Shown piece after piece: positions 14,634 through 21,810 of a DNA stretch of 21,810 bases. The translations under genes were made by a program, and so were the position numbers. Origin of the DNA: CAZIOH01 sp964540815. GTDB taxonomy: Bacteria > Myxococcota_A > Polyangia > Fen-1088. Position 1 is the first letter of the stretch. Each line of letters starts with the position of its first letter. The notes under the pieces were generated by a model. The model was not told where the DNA came from. It was given only the letters and a program-made list of their open reading frames with translations, and ran no database searches. The stretch covers positions 1 through 21,810 of the forward strand of contig CAZIOH010000108.1 in assembly GCA_964540815.1 (NCBI GenBank), read 5' to 3'.

Positions 14634-16280
14634 GTGCCCGCAACGCCCCCTCCGACCGCGATTCTCGAAAATGCCCTGGCCAACTTCCGTGGCGATCTCA
14701 CGGTGGCCGATGCCGCGACCCGCAGCGGGCTCCCCCTGCGGGAAGCTGAGGGGGCCCTGCGCGGGCTGGCGGCAGAGTACGGCGGGCACCTGTCGGCGAC
14801 CAGCAAGGGCGAGCTCATCTACTCGTTCCCGGGCGGGTTGACGAGGCCCCCGGAGACCCGGTTGCTTCGGCGCGCCGGACGGGCCCTCGCGAAGTTCGCC
14901 GCCGGCGCCGTGCGGCTCGTGGTGCGGGCCTGGGTGTCGGTGGTCCTCGTGGGCTATGCGCTGGCCTTCGTGGCCATCTTGCTCGGGCTGGCCTTCCGCG
15001 GCGGAGACGATCGCGACGATCGCAGCCCCCTCGACGGGGTGTCCAGCGTGCTGCGCATGGTGGCCGAGGCGCTGTTCTGGACCTTCCACCCGTTCTCGCC
15101 GGTGAGCTTCGGACGCGAGCCTTACTGGCTGCACGACCAGCCGCGCCGCCGGACGGCCGCCCTGCCGTTTTACGAGCGCGTCAACCGCTTCGTGTTCGGG
15201 CCGCCCGCGCCCAAGCTCGACCCGCGCGAATCGGAGCGGCAGGTCCTGGCCGAGATCCGGCGCAACAAGGGCCGCATCTCGCCGGCCGACGTCATGCGTG
15301 TCACCGGCTGCTCGCGCGCGGCGGCCGAGCAGCAGCTGCTGCGCCTGGTGGTCGACTACGCGGGCGATCTCACGGTGAGTGAGTCGGGGGCGATCCTGTA
15401 CTCGTTCGCCGAGCTTCGCACCACGGCTGGCCCGGGCGGGAGCGAGGTCAGCGGCGGGGGCGGCGGCTGGGCTTCCGCGGCGGCGCGCGAGGTCGCGGTG
15501 GCCCCGGCCTGGCGCCAGCGCGCCGAGTTGCCGGCCCTCACGGGAAACACGGCCGGCTCGAACGCCCTCTTCGCCGCGATCAACGGCTTCAACCTGCTGG
15601 CCAGCGGCTACGTGCTCGCGAACGGGCTCACCCTCGAACGGCTGGCGGCGCTCTTCGCCCAGCTCGGCGCGCGCGAGCCGATGCCCCTGCCGCCGGTGGA
15701 CGGGTTGCCCCTCGTGCTGGGGGTCATCCCCTTCGCGTTCTCGGCGGCGCTGTTCGCGCTGCCCCTGGTGCGCCTCTTGCGGCGATCCGGCGAGGCCAGG
15801 CGCGTGGAACGGGAGAACGGTTGGCGGGGCCTGCTGCGCCTGGTCCTCGACCGCACCCCGGCGGACTTCCGGGCGGAGTACACCCGGGAGGAGATCGCTC
15901 GGACCTGGGCGGTGACCGCCGGGCGTGCCGCGAGCGAGCGCGAGCTCGACGACGCGGTTCGCAGGCTGGGGGGAGAGGTCGAGCTCGGCGAGGGCGGGAC
16001 GCTGGTCTACCGCTTCGCGATCATGGGCGCGGAGGTCGAGGCCCTGCTCGGCGAGCGGCAGCGGGCCGCGGACAGCGAGGCGTTCGCGGGCGACGTGGTG
16101 TTCTCCTCGGCCGACCCGGGCTCGGGAATTCGCGCCGAGCCGAGGCCCCCGAGGGCGGTCGCCGCCCCCCCGGCCCCGGCCCCGGCTCCTTCCCCGGTTC
16201 CCGCCCAGCTGGAAGAACACCGCGAGCCCGTCGAGTTCCTCGAGCGCCTGATGGCCGAGGCCAAGCGCCGACGGGAATGA
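14634..16280 (+). CDS. Membrane protein with three winged-helix-like repeats, 548 aa
   Basis: Three similar cytosolic modules alternate with membrane segments. Module 1 (about 8-66) has LTVADAATRSGLPLREAEGA and ends GELIYSFP. Module 2 (about 198-260) has RISPADVMRVTGCSRAAAEQ and ends GAILYSFAEL. Module 3 (about 395-463) has YTREEIARTWAVTAGRAASE and ends GTLVYRFAIM. Each looks like a small winged helix with a final hairpin. Membrane segments lie near 99-121, then 305-325 and 357-380. The order module, membrane, Arg-rich loop, FYERVNRFVFGP, module 2 resembles a cyanobacterial and chloroplast family I recall (At5g03900-like), whose role is unclear. The C-terminal 80 residues are Pro/Ala-rich. 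The GTG at 14634 is the only reasonable start. Its stop is 88 bp from the ppk1 start on the same strand. No catalytic residues are evident; protein-protein contact or nucleic-acid binding at the membrane are both possible. Confidence 0.85.
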   Translation: MPATPPPTAILENALANFRGDLTVADAATRSGLPLREAEGALRGLAAEYGGHLSATSKGELIYSFPGGLTRPPETRLLRRAGRALAKFAAGAVRLVVRAWVSVVLVGYALAFVAILLGLAFRGGDDRDDRSPLDGVSSVLRMVAEALFWTFHPFSPVSFGREPYWLHDQPRRRTAALPFYERVNRFVFGPPAPKLDPRESERQVLAEIRRNKGRISPADVMRVTGCSRAAAEQQLLRLVVDYAGDLTVSESGAILYSFAELRTTAGPGGSEVSGGGGGWASAAAREVAVAPAWRQRAELPALTGNTAGSNALFAAINGFNLLASGYVLANGLTLERLAALFAQLGAREPMPLPPVDGLPLVLGVIPFAFSAALFALPLVRLLRRSGEARRVERENGWRGLLRLVLDRTPADFRAEYTREEIARTWAVTAGRAASERELDDAVRRLGGEVELGEGGTLVYRFAIMGAEVEALLGERQRAADSEAFAGDVVFSSADPGSGIRAEPRPPRAVAAPPAPAPAPSPVPAQLEEHREPVEFLERLMAEAKRRRE

Positions 16281-16289
16281 GCCAGCTGA

Positions 16290-16303
16290 CGGGGGCTCCC
16301 CCG
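16290..16303. repeat. GC-rich hairpin after the membrane-protein gene
   Basis: CGGGG-GCTC-CCCCG forms a five-pair stem with a four-base loop ten bases after the stop at 16280. No T run follows, so a factor-independent terminator is not supported; it may only slow or protect the transcript end. Confidence 0.35.
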
Positions 16304-16322
16304 CCTTCCGGGAACGTGGCAT

Positions 16323-16352
16323 TTGCGCCGGATCCGTCCCGCGAGGCACAAT
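16323..16352 (+). promoter_or_regulatory. Possible promoter for ppk1
   Basis: TTGCGC (16323-16328), an 18-bp spacer and CACAAT (16347-16352) stand 16 bases before the ATG at 16369. The match is moderate; the leader would be about ten bases, consistent with the lack of a ribosome site. I see no recognisable phosphate (Pho) box. Confidence 0.35.
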
Positions 16353-16368
16353 CCCTCGGCTGACGACC

Positions 16369-18831
16369 ATGCCCCTTCGCACCAAACGCCACGGCGCAGC
16401 AATCCGGGTCGCCTCGGAGTTGCCCAAGCTGCCCGACTCCGTGACCGCCAACCTGTTCCTCAACCGCGAGCTGTCGTGGCTGGACTTCAATGCGCGGGTC
16501 CTGGAGGAGGCGCGAGACCCCGGGGTGCCGCTGGCCGAGCGCCTGAAGTTCCTGGGCATCGTGGGCTCGAACCTCGACGAGTTCTTCATGGTCCGGGTGG
16601 CCGGGCTCAAGCAGCAGCTCTCCGGCAACGTCCTGCAGACCCCGCCCGACGGGATGACGGCGGCCGCCCAGCTCGGCGCCATCAGCGCCCGGGCCCACAA
16701 GATCGTCGACGAGCAGTACGCGACCTGGCGGAGCGACGTCGCCCCGGTCCTGCCCACCCGCGGGGTCTCCCTGGTGCGCCCCGCCGACCTCGAGCCGGCC
16801 GAGCGTCAGGCGCTGCTGCGCTACTTCACCGAGGGGATCTGGCCGGTCCTGACTCCGCTGGCGGTCGACCCCGGGCATCCGTTCCCGGTTTTGCGCAACC
16901 GCAGCATCAACCTCGCCATCTGGCTGCAGAGCGAGGTCGAGCTGGTGGCCCGCCCGAAGACCATCGCCGCCGTGGTGCAGGTCCCGTCGGTGCTGCCGCG
17001 CCTGGTGGCGCTCTCGGAGCCTGGCCAGGCCTACCGCTTCGCGCTGCTCGAGGACGTGATCGCCATGCATGTGGGGGATCTCTTCCCCGGGTTCCGGGTG
17101 GTGGGGTGTGGCGCGTTTCGCGTCACCCGAAACTTCGACCTGTCCATCGACGAGGACGAGGCCGACGATCTGCTCCAGACCATCCAGAAGGAGCTGCGCC
17201 GCCGCGAGCGCGGGAACGCGGTGCGCCTCGAGGTCACGCAGGACGCCCCGCCCGAGCTGATCGGGTTCCTGCGGGGCGCGCTCAAGCTGGATCCCGACGA
17301 TGTGTACCTGGTGGACGGACCGCTGCAGCTCGCGGATCTCACGCCGCTGCGCGACCGCGAGGAGCTGGCCGGCCTGCGTGACGAGCCGTTCTCTCCGCAG
17401 CCGGCCCCACCGCTCGGCGACACCGACGACATGTTCAAGGTGATCGCCGAGCGCGACGTGCTGCTGCACCACCCCTACGACTCCTACCAGGACGTGGTCG
17501 AGTTCATCTCCGAGGCGGCCGACGACGCCAACGTGCTCGCCATCAAGCAGACGCTCTATCGGACCAGCGCGGACTCGCCGATCGTGCGGGCGCTGATCCG
17601 CGCCGCCGAGAAGGGCAAGCAGGTGACGGCGGTGGTCGAGCTCAAGGCGCGCTTCGACGAGGCGCCCAACATCGCCTGGGCCCGGGTGCTGGAGGAGTCC
17701 GGGGTGAACGTGGTGTACGGGCTGATGGGGCTCAAGACCCACTGCAAGGTGGCCCTGGTGGTGCGGCGCGAGGGCAAGGGCATCGCCCGCTACGCCCACC
17801 TGTCGACTGGCAATTACAACCCGTCGACCGCGCGCCTCTATTCGGATCTGTCCTACTTCACGGCGCGCGGCTCGATCGCCGACGACGTCGGGGCGCTGTT
17901 CAACCTGCTCACCGGCTACTCCTCGCCACCTTCCTGGCAGCGCTTCGCGGTCGCGCCGGTGGGGCTGCACGGCCGCATCCTCAAGCTCATCGCCCACGAG
18001 GCGTCGCTCGGTCCGCGCGGACGCATCATCGCCAAGATGAACTCGCTGGTCGACCCGGACGTGATCGCGGCGCTCTATCGGGCGTCCCAGGCGGGGGCGT
18101 CGATCGATCTCATCGTGCGTGGCATCTGCTGCCTGCGCCCCGGGGTCCCCGGGGTGAGCGAGAACATCAGGGTCACGAGCGTGGTCGATCGGTTCCTCGA
18201 GCACGCCCGGATCTTCTGCTTCGGCGCCGACGGGAAGCGGGACGTGTACCTGTCGTCGGCCGACTGGATGCCACGGAACTTCGTCCGCCGGGTGGAGATC
18301 ATGTTCCCGGTGGAAGATCCGCTGCTGAAGAGCCGGATCGTGGACGAGATCCTGGCCACCGAGCTCGCCGACAACCTGAAGGCCCGCCGGCTGCTCCCCG
18401 ACGGCCGGTACGAACGGATCCAGCCGGAGGGGACGAAGGCGCCGCTCGTGCGCAGTCAGGCGCGATTCATGGAGCTCGCGCGCGCCCGGGCGCAGGCGGG
18501 GGCCAGCGCGGCGGCGCGCGGCTCGAGCCCGGCGATCGAGGCCCGCCCGGCCCGCATCTTCGGCCCCCCCCCGCAGCCGCGAGAGGTGGCGAGAGGTCTG
18601 GAGAGCCGATCGGTGGTCGGTGGGGCTGGCCCCGCCAGCACCGGGGAGTCGGGGGCTTTGGCTGCGGGCGGGGGCACCGTCGGCGGCGGGGCCCCTGGCC
18701 CTTCACCCGTCCGGGTGAACGTCCTCGCGGTGGTGAGCCCGGCCCTGGCGGTTCCAGCCGCCGAGCCGGTCGAGCCGGTCGAGCCGGTGATCGGCCTCCC
18801 CATCGCCAACCCCAACCTGCCGACGGCCTGA
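16369..18831 (+). CDS. ppk1: Polyphosphate kinase 1
   Basis: The 820-aa product polymerises the ATP gamma-phosphate into inorganic polyphosphate and can run in reverse. The N domain opens with LFLNRELSWLDFNARVLEEA (near 29-48) and GSNLDEFFMVRVAGL. The head domain includes WPVLTPLAVDPGHPFP. The catalytic half shows HHPYDSYQDVVEFI, AIKQTLYRTSADSPIV, the phospho-acceptor region with His458 (KTHCKVALVV), YAHLSTGNYNPSTARLYSDL, and the second conserved His612 (DRFLEHARIFCFG) with VEIMFPVEDP. The canonical enzyme ends near residue 704 (FMELARARAQ). Beyond it lies a tail of about 116 residues rich in Ala, Gly and Pro, including a 9-bp tandem repeat coding EPVEPVEPV. The ATG at 16369 gives a 26-residue leader before the conserved start. 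Neither ppx nor pho genes are adjacent. Confidence 0.97.
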   Translation: MPLRTKRHGAAIRVASELPKLPDSVTANLFLNRELSWLDFNARVLEEARDPGVPLAERLKFLGIVGSNLDEFFMVRVAGLKQQLSGNVLQTPPDGMTAAAQLGAISARAHKIVDEQYATWRSDVAPVLPTRGVSLVRPADLEPAERQALLRYFTEGIWPVLTPLAVDPGHPFPVLRNRSINLAIWLQSEVELVARPKTIAAVVQVPSVLPRLVALSEPGQAYRFALLEDVIAMHVGDLFPGFRVVGCGAFRVTRNFDLSIDEDEADDLLQTIQKELRRRERGNAVRLEVTQDAPPELIGFLRGALKLDPDDVYLVDGPLQLADLTPLRDREELAGLRDEPFSPQPAPPLGDTDDMFKVIAERDVLLHHPYDSYQDVVEFISEAADDANVLAIKQTLYRTSADSPIVRALIRAAEKGKQVTAVVELKARFDEAPNIAWARVLEESGVNVVYGLMGLKTHCKVALVVRREGKGIARYAHLSTGNYNPSTARLYSDLSYFTARGSIADDVGALFNLLTGYSSPPSWQRFAVAPVGLHGRILKLIAHEASLGPRGRIIAKMNSLVDPDVIAALYRASQAGASIDLIVRGICCLRPGVPGVSENIRVTSVVDRFLEHARIFCFGADGKRDVYLSSADWMPRNFVRRVEIMFPVEDPLLKSRIVDEILATELADNLKARRLLPDGRYERIQPEGTKAPLVRSQARFMELARARAQAGASAAARGSSPAIEARPARIFGPPPQPREVARGLESRSVVGGAGPASTGESGALAAGGGTVGGGAPGPSPVRVNVLAVVSPALAVPAAEPVEPVEPVIGLPIANPNLPTA
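18763..18789. repeat. 9-bp tandem repeat in the ppk1 tail
   Basis: GAGCCGGTC at 18763-18771 and 18772-18780, and GAGCCGGTG at 18781-18789. It is in frame and encodes Glu-Pro-Val three times within the low-complexity C-terminal extension of Ppk1. Confidence 0.85.
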
Positions 18832-18846
18832 GCCGAACCCCCGCCG

Positions 18847-19386
18847 ATGATCCCGAGGACACCTGCCTCCACCCACCGGTGGAGCCTGCTCAGCCTGCTC
18901 GCCCTGCTGGCCTGGCTCGGACGGTCGTCGGCCGTGGTCGCCGCCGAGGGCGACGCGGGCGGCCAATCTCCCTCACCGTCGCCGGCCCCGACCGGTCAGC
19001 GCACCGATGAGGATCTCCGGGCGGAGGATCTGCGGCCACTGGCCGACGAGGACACCGGCCCGCGGTCGCGGTTGAACGTCGCCGCCTGGGTGACGACCGG
19101 AGTCTCCGCGGCCTTGCTGGGGGTCGCGGCCTTCTACGGGGCCTCGGCCTCCGAAAAATCCGGCGACGCGAATCGTCTGATCACCTACCGCGATCCCGGC
19201 AGCGGGGTTCCGCTCGAGTACGCGTCGGTGGCGTCTGCCTTCGAGGAAGACGTGCGCGTGGGCCGCCGCGACGACTCCATCGGCAAGGGCCTCCTGATCT
19301 CGGCGGCGGTCAGCGTGGCCGCGACGGTCGGCCTCTTCCTCATCGACGCCGTCGTCACCCGCGCCCACGGGCGGAGCGCCGAGTGA
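18847..19386 (+). CDS. Small membrane protein of unknown function, 179 aa
   Basis: The protein starts with a signal peptide or anchor (residues 8-33, cleavage possible near VVAA), followed by a Pro/Ser/Asp-rich linker to about residue 75. Two hydrophobic helices come next, near 78-98 (NVAAWVTTGVSAALLGVAAF) and 143-165 (GLLISAAVSVAATVGLFLID), with a soluble loop of about 45 residues between them. This arrangement resembles the C-terminal module of many myxobacterial envelope proteins that have TPR or PEGA domains in front; here only the membrane module is present. No catalytic motif is seen. The ATG at 18847 is 15 bp after ppk1 and has no clear ribosome site, so it probably depends on ppk1 transcription. 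Its stop overlaps the GTG of the next gene (GTGA). Confidence 0.75.
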   Translation: MIPRTPASTHRWSLLSLLALLAWLGRSSAVVAAEGDAGGQSPSPSPAPTGQRTDEDLRAEDLRPLADEDTGPRSRLNVAAWVTTGVSAALLGVAAFYGASASEKSGDANRLITYRDPGSGVPLEYASVASAFEEDVRVGRRDDSIGKGLLISAAVSVAATVGLFLIDAVVTRAHGRSAE

Positions 19387-19721
19387 CCAGCGCCCGCTCG
19401 CAACGGTCCGGTCACGGCGCGGTGACGGGCCCGCAGAGTCCTCGCCCGGGGCTCCGGCCTGGCCTCGTGGCCCTCTGGCTCGCCTCGTGTGGAGCCGTGG
19501 TCGGAGGGACGCTTCCCGTCGCCAGCTGCTTTTCACCCGAGCAGCCCGCCTGCGCCTTCTCCTGCGCCGAGCCCCCCAACCGCTGCCCGGAGAGCTACAC
19601 CTGCGGCGACGACCTGCTGTGCCATCGCACCGGCGCCGAAACTGCGTGCCCCCTGTCTCCTCCGCACGACGGGTCCAGCCCCGCCGACGCGGCAAATGCC
19701 TCCGTCCCGCCGTCTGACTGA
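19383..19721 (+). CDS. Cys-rich lipoprotein, 112 aa
   Basis: The GTG at 19383 overlaps the stop of the preceding gene by four bases (GTGA), a sign of coupled translation. A hydrophobic stretch (about 27-46) ends in a good lipobox, VASC with Cys49; LASC at Cys36 is a weaker alternative. After it come closely spaced cysteines (PACAFSCAEP, NRCPESYTCGDD, LLCHRTGA, TACPLS) with the CPxxYxC...LLCH arrangement common in myxobacterial surface lipoproteins. The last 20 residues are Ser/Ala/Pro-rich. The role is unknown. The unusually long 26-residue region before the hydrophobic core suggests that the true start could be slightly further in, although no better start codon with a ribosome site is visible. 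Confidence 0.7.
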   Translation: MTSARSQRSGHGAVTGPQSPRPGLRPGLVALWLASCGAVVGGTLPVASCFSPEQPACAFSCAEPPNRCPESYTCGDDLLCHRTGAETACPLSPPHDGSSPADAANASVPPSD

Positions 19722-19740
19722 CCCCCTGCTCCCCGTCCTC

Positions 19741-19803
19741 GTCGTCGTCCTCGTCCTCGTCCCCGTTCTCCGCCCGGTGCGGTAGCGCGACGAGGACGAC
19801 GAC
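19741..19803. repeat. 15-bp perfect inverted repeat with 33-nt loop
   Basis: GTCGTCGTCCTCGTC (19741-19755) and its exact reverse complement (19789-19803) flank a 33-nt loop; one more C-G pair extends the stem. The left arm sits in a CTCGTC-type simple-sequence tract. It lies just after the lipoprotein stop and before the HEAT gene. It would make a stable RNA hairpin, but no T run follows on either strand. Confidence 0.7.
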
Positions 19804-19882
19804 GGTCCCAGAGCCCGCCCTCCCCGGCCAGAAATTTTCCCGTCAGCAGGACCCTCACCATGTATAGACTCCAGCCGCACCC

Positions 19883-20623
19883 ATGGGTCTCCTCGACTTC
19901 CTCAGCAAGGACGGGCGCGAGAAGCGCAACCTGGAAAGAAACATCAACCGGGTCGTGAACAAGTACGCCCAGTCTCCGGACCGCTACAAGGCCTTCGAGA
20001 CCCTGCTCGACGATGGCTCACCCGAGGCCATCTTCGGCCTGATGCGGCGCTTCGGCATGATGTACGACAAGAGCATCGACGACGAGCAAGAGAAGGAGTG
20101 GGTCTTCGATGCCCTGGTCGAGAAGGGCGCGGCCATCATCCCCCAGATCGAGCGATACCTGCAGGCGGCCGACTCCATCTCCTGGCCGCTCCGGCTCCTC
20201 GACAAGGTGGCGAGCCCCGAGACCGAGATCGAGGTGGTCCGCCGGACCCTCGAGCGACACGAGCCCGGCTACGAGCGCGACCCCACCAAGAAGATCCAGC
20301 TGGTGAACCACCTGGCCGGGATCAAGGTCCCGGGGGCGGCGGCGCTCGCCGTCCCGTACCTCGCCGACATGGACGAAGGGGTGCGCTACGCCGCCGCCGA
20401 GACCCTGATTCGCCTGGCGGACGAGGGCGTCGCCAGTGGCCCGCTCGCGGCCCACTTCGGCTCCGTCGGCGAGGAGAGCTTGCGGGTCCGCCTGCAGATC
20501 GCCGAGGGCTTCGTCCAGCATGCCTGGAGCGTGGCGACCGCCTACCGCCCGGCCTTCGACAAGAAACTGCCCGAGAGCTTCTCGATCGACCGCGACGGTC
20601 GCTTGAAGAAGAAGCCCGCCTAG
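19883..20623 (+). CDS. HEAT-repeat protein, 246 aa
   Basis: A cytoplasmic all-helical protein with HEAT-like repeats. The N-terminus (GLLDFLSKDGREKRNLERNI) is basic and charged. Helical pairs run through ALVEKGAAIIPQIERYL, ISWPLRLLDKVASPETEIEV, KKIQLVNHLAGIKVPGAAAL and the classic repeat VPYLADMDEGVRYAAAETLI. The C-terminus carries a short basic segment (RLKKKPA). Such proteins act as scaffolds; no partner can be named. I recall similar single genes as common in myxobacterial chromosomes. The ATG at 19883 lacks a ribosome site, but a TATAGA hexamer at 19863-19868 lies 14 bases upstream, which would give a very short leader. carB follows after 37 bp on the same strand. Confidence 0.85.
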   Translation: MGLLDFLSKDGREKRNLERNINRVVNKYAQSPDRYKAFETLLDDGSPEAIFGLMRRFGMMYDKSIDDEQEKEWVFDALVEKGAAIIPQIERYLQAADSISWPLRLLDKVASPETEIEVVRRTLERHEPGYERDPTKKIQLVNHLAGIKVPGAAALAVPYLADMDEGVRYAAAETLIRLADEGVASGPLAAHFGSVGEESLRVRLQIAEGFVQHAWSVATAYRPAFDKKLPESFSIDRDGRLKKKPA

Positions 20624-20660
20624 TCACAGTCACTCGTCTGAAAGGACCACGTCCCCGCTC

Positions 20661-21810
20661 ATGCCCCGCAGAACAGACATCAAGACCGTCATGCTGATCG
20701 GCTCCGGGCCGATCGTCATCGGCCAGGCTTGCGAATTCGACTACTCCGGCACCCAGGGCGTGAAGGCGCTCAAGGAAGAGGGCTATCGCGTGGTGCTGGT
20801 GAACTCGAACCCGGCGACCATCATGACCGATCCGGAGATCGCGGATCGCACCTACGTCGAGCCCCTGACGGTCGAGGTGCTCACCCGGGTGATCGAACGC
20901 GAGCGGCCCGACGCCCTGCTCCCGACGCTGGGCGGCCAGACCGCCCTCAACCTGGCGCTGGAGCTCCACCGGGTGGGGGTGCTGGAGAAGTATGGCGTGC
21001 GCCTGATCGGCGCGCAGGTCGAGGCGATCGAGAAGGCCGAGGACCGCGAGCTCTTCAAGAAGGCCATGCAGAAGATCGGCCTCGGCGTGGCGATGTCGGG
21101 CTACGCCCACTCGCTGGCCGAGGCCCGGGTGATCCAGGCGGAGATGGCGGTCGCCAACGGGGTCGGCTACCCGGTGCTCCTGCGCCCGTCGTTCACCCTC
21201 GGCGGCTCCGGGGCGGCCATCGTCTGGAACGCCGAGGAGTTCGACGCCAAGGTCAACTGGGGGCTGACCCAGAGCCCCCGCGGCGAGGTGCTGGTGGAGG
21301 AGTCGATCCTCGGGTGGAAGGAGTACGAGCTCGAGGTCATGCGCGACACCAACGACAACGCGGTGATCATCTGCTCGATCGAGAACTTCGATCCGATGGG
21401 GGTGCACACCGGTGACTCCATCACCATCGCCCCGGCCATGACCCTGACCGACAAGGAATACCAGACCATGCGCGACGCCGCGCTGGCAGTGATCCGCGAG
21501 ATCGGGGTGGAGACCGGCGGCTCGAATATCCAGTTCGCGGTGAACCCCGCCAACGGGCGGATGATCGTGATCGAGATGAACCCGCGGGTGTCGCGCAGCT
21601 CGGCGCTGGCGTCCAAGGCCACCGGGTTTCCCATCGCCAAGATCGCCACCAAGCTGGCCGTCGGCTACACGCTCGACGAGGTGCCGAACGACATCACGCG
21701 GGAGACCCCGGCCTGTTTCGAGCCCACCATCGACTACGTGGTGACCAAGGTCCCACGCTTCGCCTTCGAGAAGTTCCCCGGCGCCGACACCGAGCTCGGC
21801 CCCCAGATGA
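20661..21810 (+). CDS. carB: Carbamoyl-phosphate synthase large subunit, N-terminal part
   Basis: The frame runs from the ATG at 20661 to the window edge without a stop (383 codons of an expected 1,070 or so). It builds carbamoyl phosphate from bicarbonate, ammonia and two ATP for pyrimidine and arginine synthesis. The visible part is the first ATP-grasp (carboxyphosphate) half: GSGPIVIGQACEFDYSGTQ, VLVNSNPATIMTDPEIADR, LLPTLGGQTALNLALEL, GYPVLLRPSFTLGGSG, EESILGWKEYELEVMRD, ENFDPMGVHTGDSITIAPA, GGSNIQFAVNP, VIEMNPRVSRSSALASKATG and the start of the oligomerisation domain. A GAAAGGA ribosome-like site lies somewhat far (about 14 bases) upstream. carA is not next to it on this side. Confidence 0.97.
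   Translation, partial: MPRRTDIKTVMLIGSGPIVIGQACEFDYSGTQGVKALKEEGYRVVLVNSNPATIMTDPEIADRTYVEPLTVEVLTRVIERERPDALLPTLGGQTALNLALELHRVGVLEKYGVRLIGAQVEAIEKAEDRELFKKAMQKIGLGVAMSGYAHSLAEARVIQAEMAVANGVGYPVLLRPSFTLGGSGAAIVWNAEEFDAKVNWGLTQSPRGEVLVEESILGWKEYELEVMRDTNDNAVIICSIENFDPMGVHTGDSITIAPAMTLTDKEYQTMRDAALAVIREIGVETGGSNIQFAVNPANGRMIVIEMNPRVSRSSALASKATGFPIAKIATKLAVGYTLDEVPNDITRETPACFEPTIDYVVTKVPRFAFEKFPGADTELGPQM

Noticed and set aside
16290..16303. Factor-independent terminator after the membrane-protein gene
   Set aside because: The hairpin is GC-rich, but it is short and lacks a following T run, so it is recorded only as a repeat.
13899..16757. A 952-codon minus-strand frame
   Set aside because: It crosses three plus-strand genes with clear motifs, and its own translation is Arg/Ser/Ala/Gly-rich with no domain.

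Overview
The window is high-GC chromosomal DNA with short intergenic gaps. GC-biased third positions open long meaningless frames opposite almost every real gene. Secreted TPR proteins in tandem, several cysteine-rich short lipoproteins, a HEAT-repeat protein and a class I fumarase point to a myxobacterium-like organism (Myxococcota, formerly Deltaproteobacteria). This is an inference from gene style, not from a marker gene. A run of exactly 100 N shows that the source is a scaffolded draft assembly.

Layout. (1) 1-3554, minus: two secreted TPR proteins in tandem behind a strong sigma-70-type promoter; the second runs off the left edge. They resemble periplasmic TPR proteins of myxobacterial gliding machinery, but the assignment is open. 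(2) 3902-4387, plus: a divergent Cys-rich exported protein whose promoter is framed by a 10-bp inverted repeat. (3) 4555-6314, minus: hemD, then rplS (L19) with its own promoter, then yraN. Upstream of hemD a 14-bp tandem array runs into the N gap. (4) 6747-7749: a secreted protein (plus) converging on a small lipoprotein (minus). (5) 7878-9710: a GAF/PAS-like LuxR-type regulator (minus) divergent from an alpha/beta hydrolase (plus); the regulator's promoter sits so close to its ATG that the mRNA should be leaderless. (6) 9805-12431: class I fumarase and an N6-adenine-type methyltransferase coupled by a GTGA overlap. (7) 12432-14559: a cluster of minisatellites, a 77-aa small protein, Hsp15 and a dipeptide epimerase. 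(8) 14634-16280: a membrane protein with three winged-helix-like repeats. (9) 16369-18831: polyphosphate kinase 1 with a C-terminal tail. (10) 18847-19721: a small membrane protein coupled by GTGA overlap to a Cys-rich lipoprotein. (11) 19883 to the right edge: a HEAT-repeat protein and the start of carB.

Most genes are housekeeping: haem (hemD), ribosome (rplS, hslR), TCA cycle (fumarase), pyrimidine/arginine (carB) and polyphosphate (ppk1). I see no phage, transposase, CRISPR array, tRNA or rRNA, and no clear new defence or biosynthetic system. The items most worth a second look are the triple winged-helix membrane protein, the regulator/hydrolase pair, the 14-bp array in front of hemD and the minisatellite cluster around the 77-aa gene.
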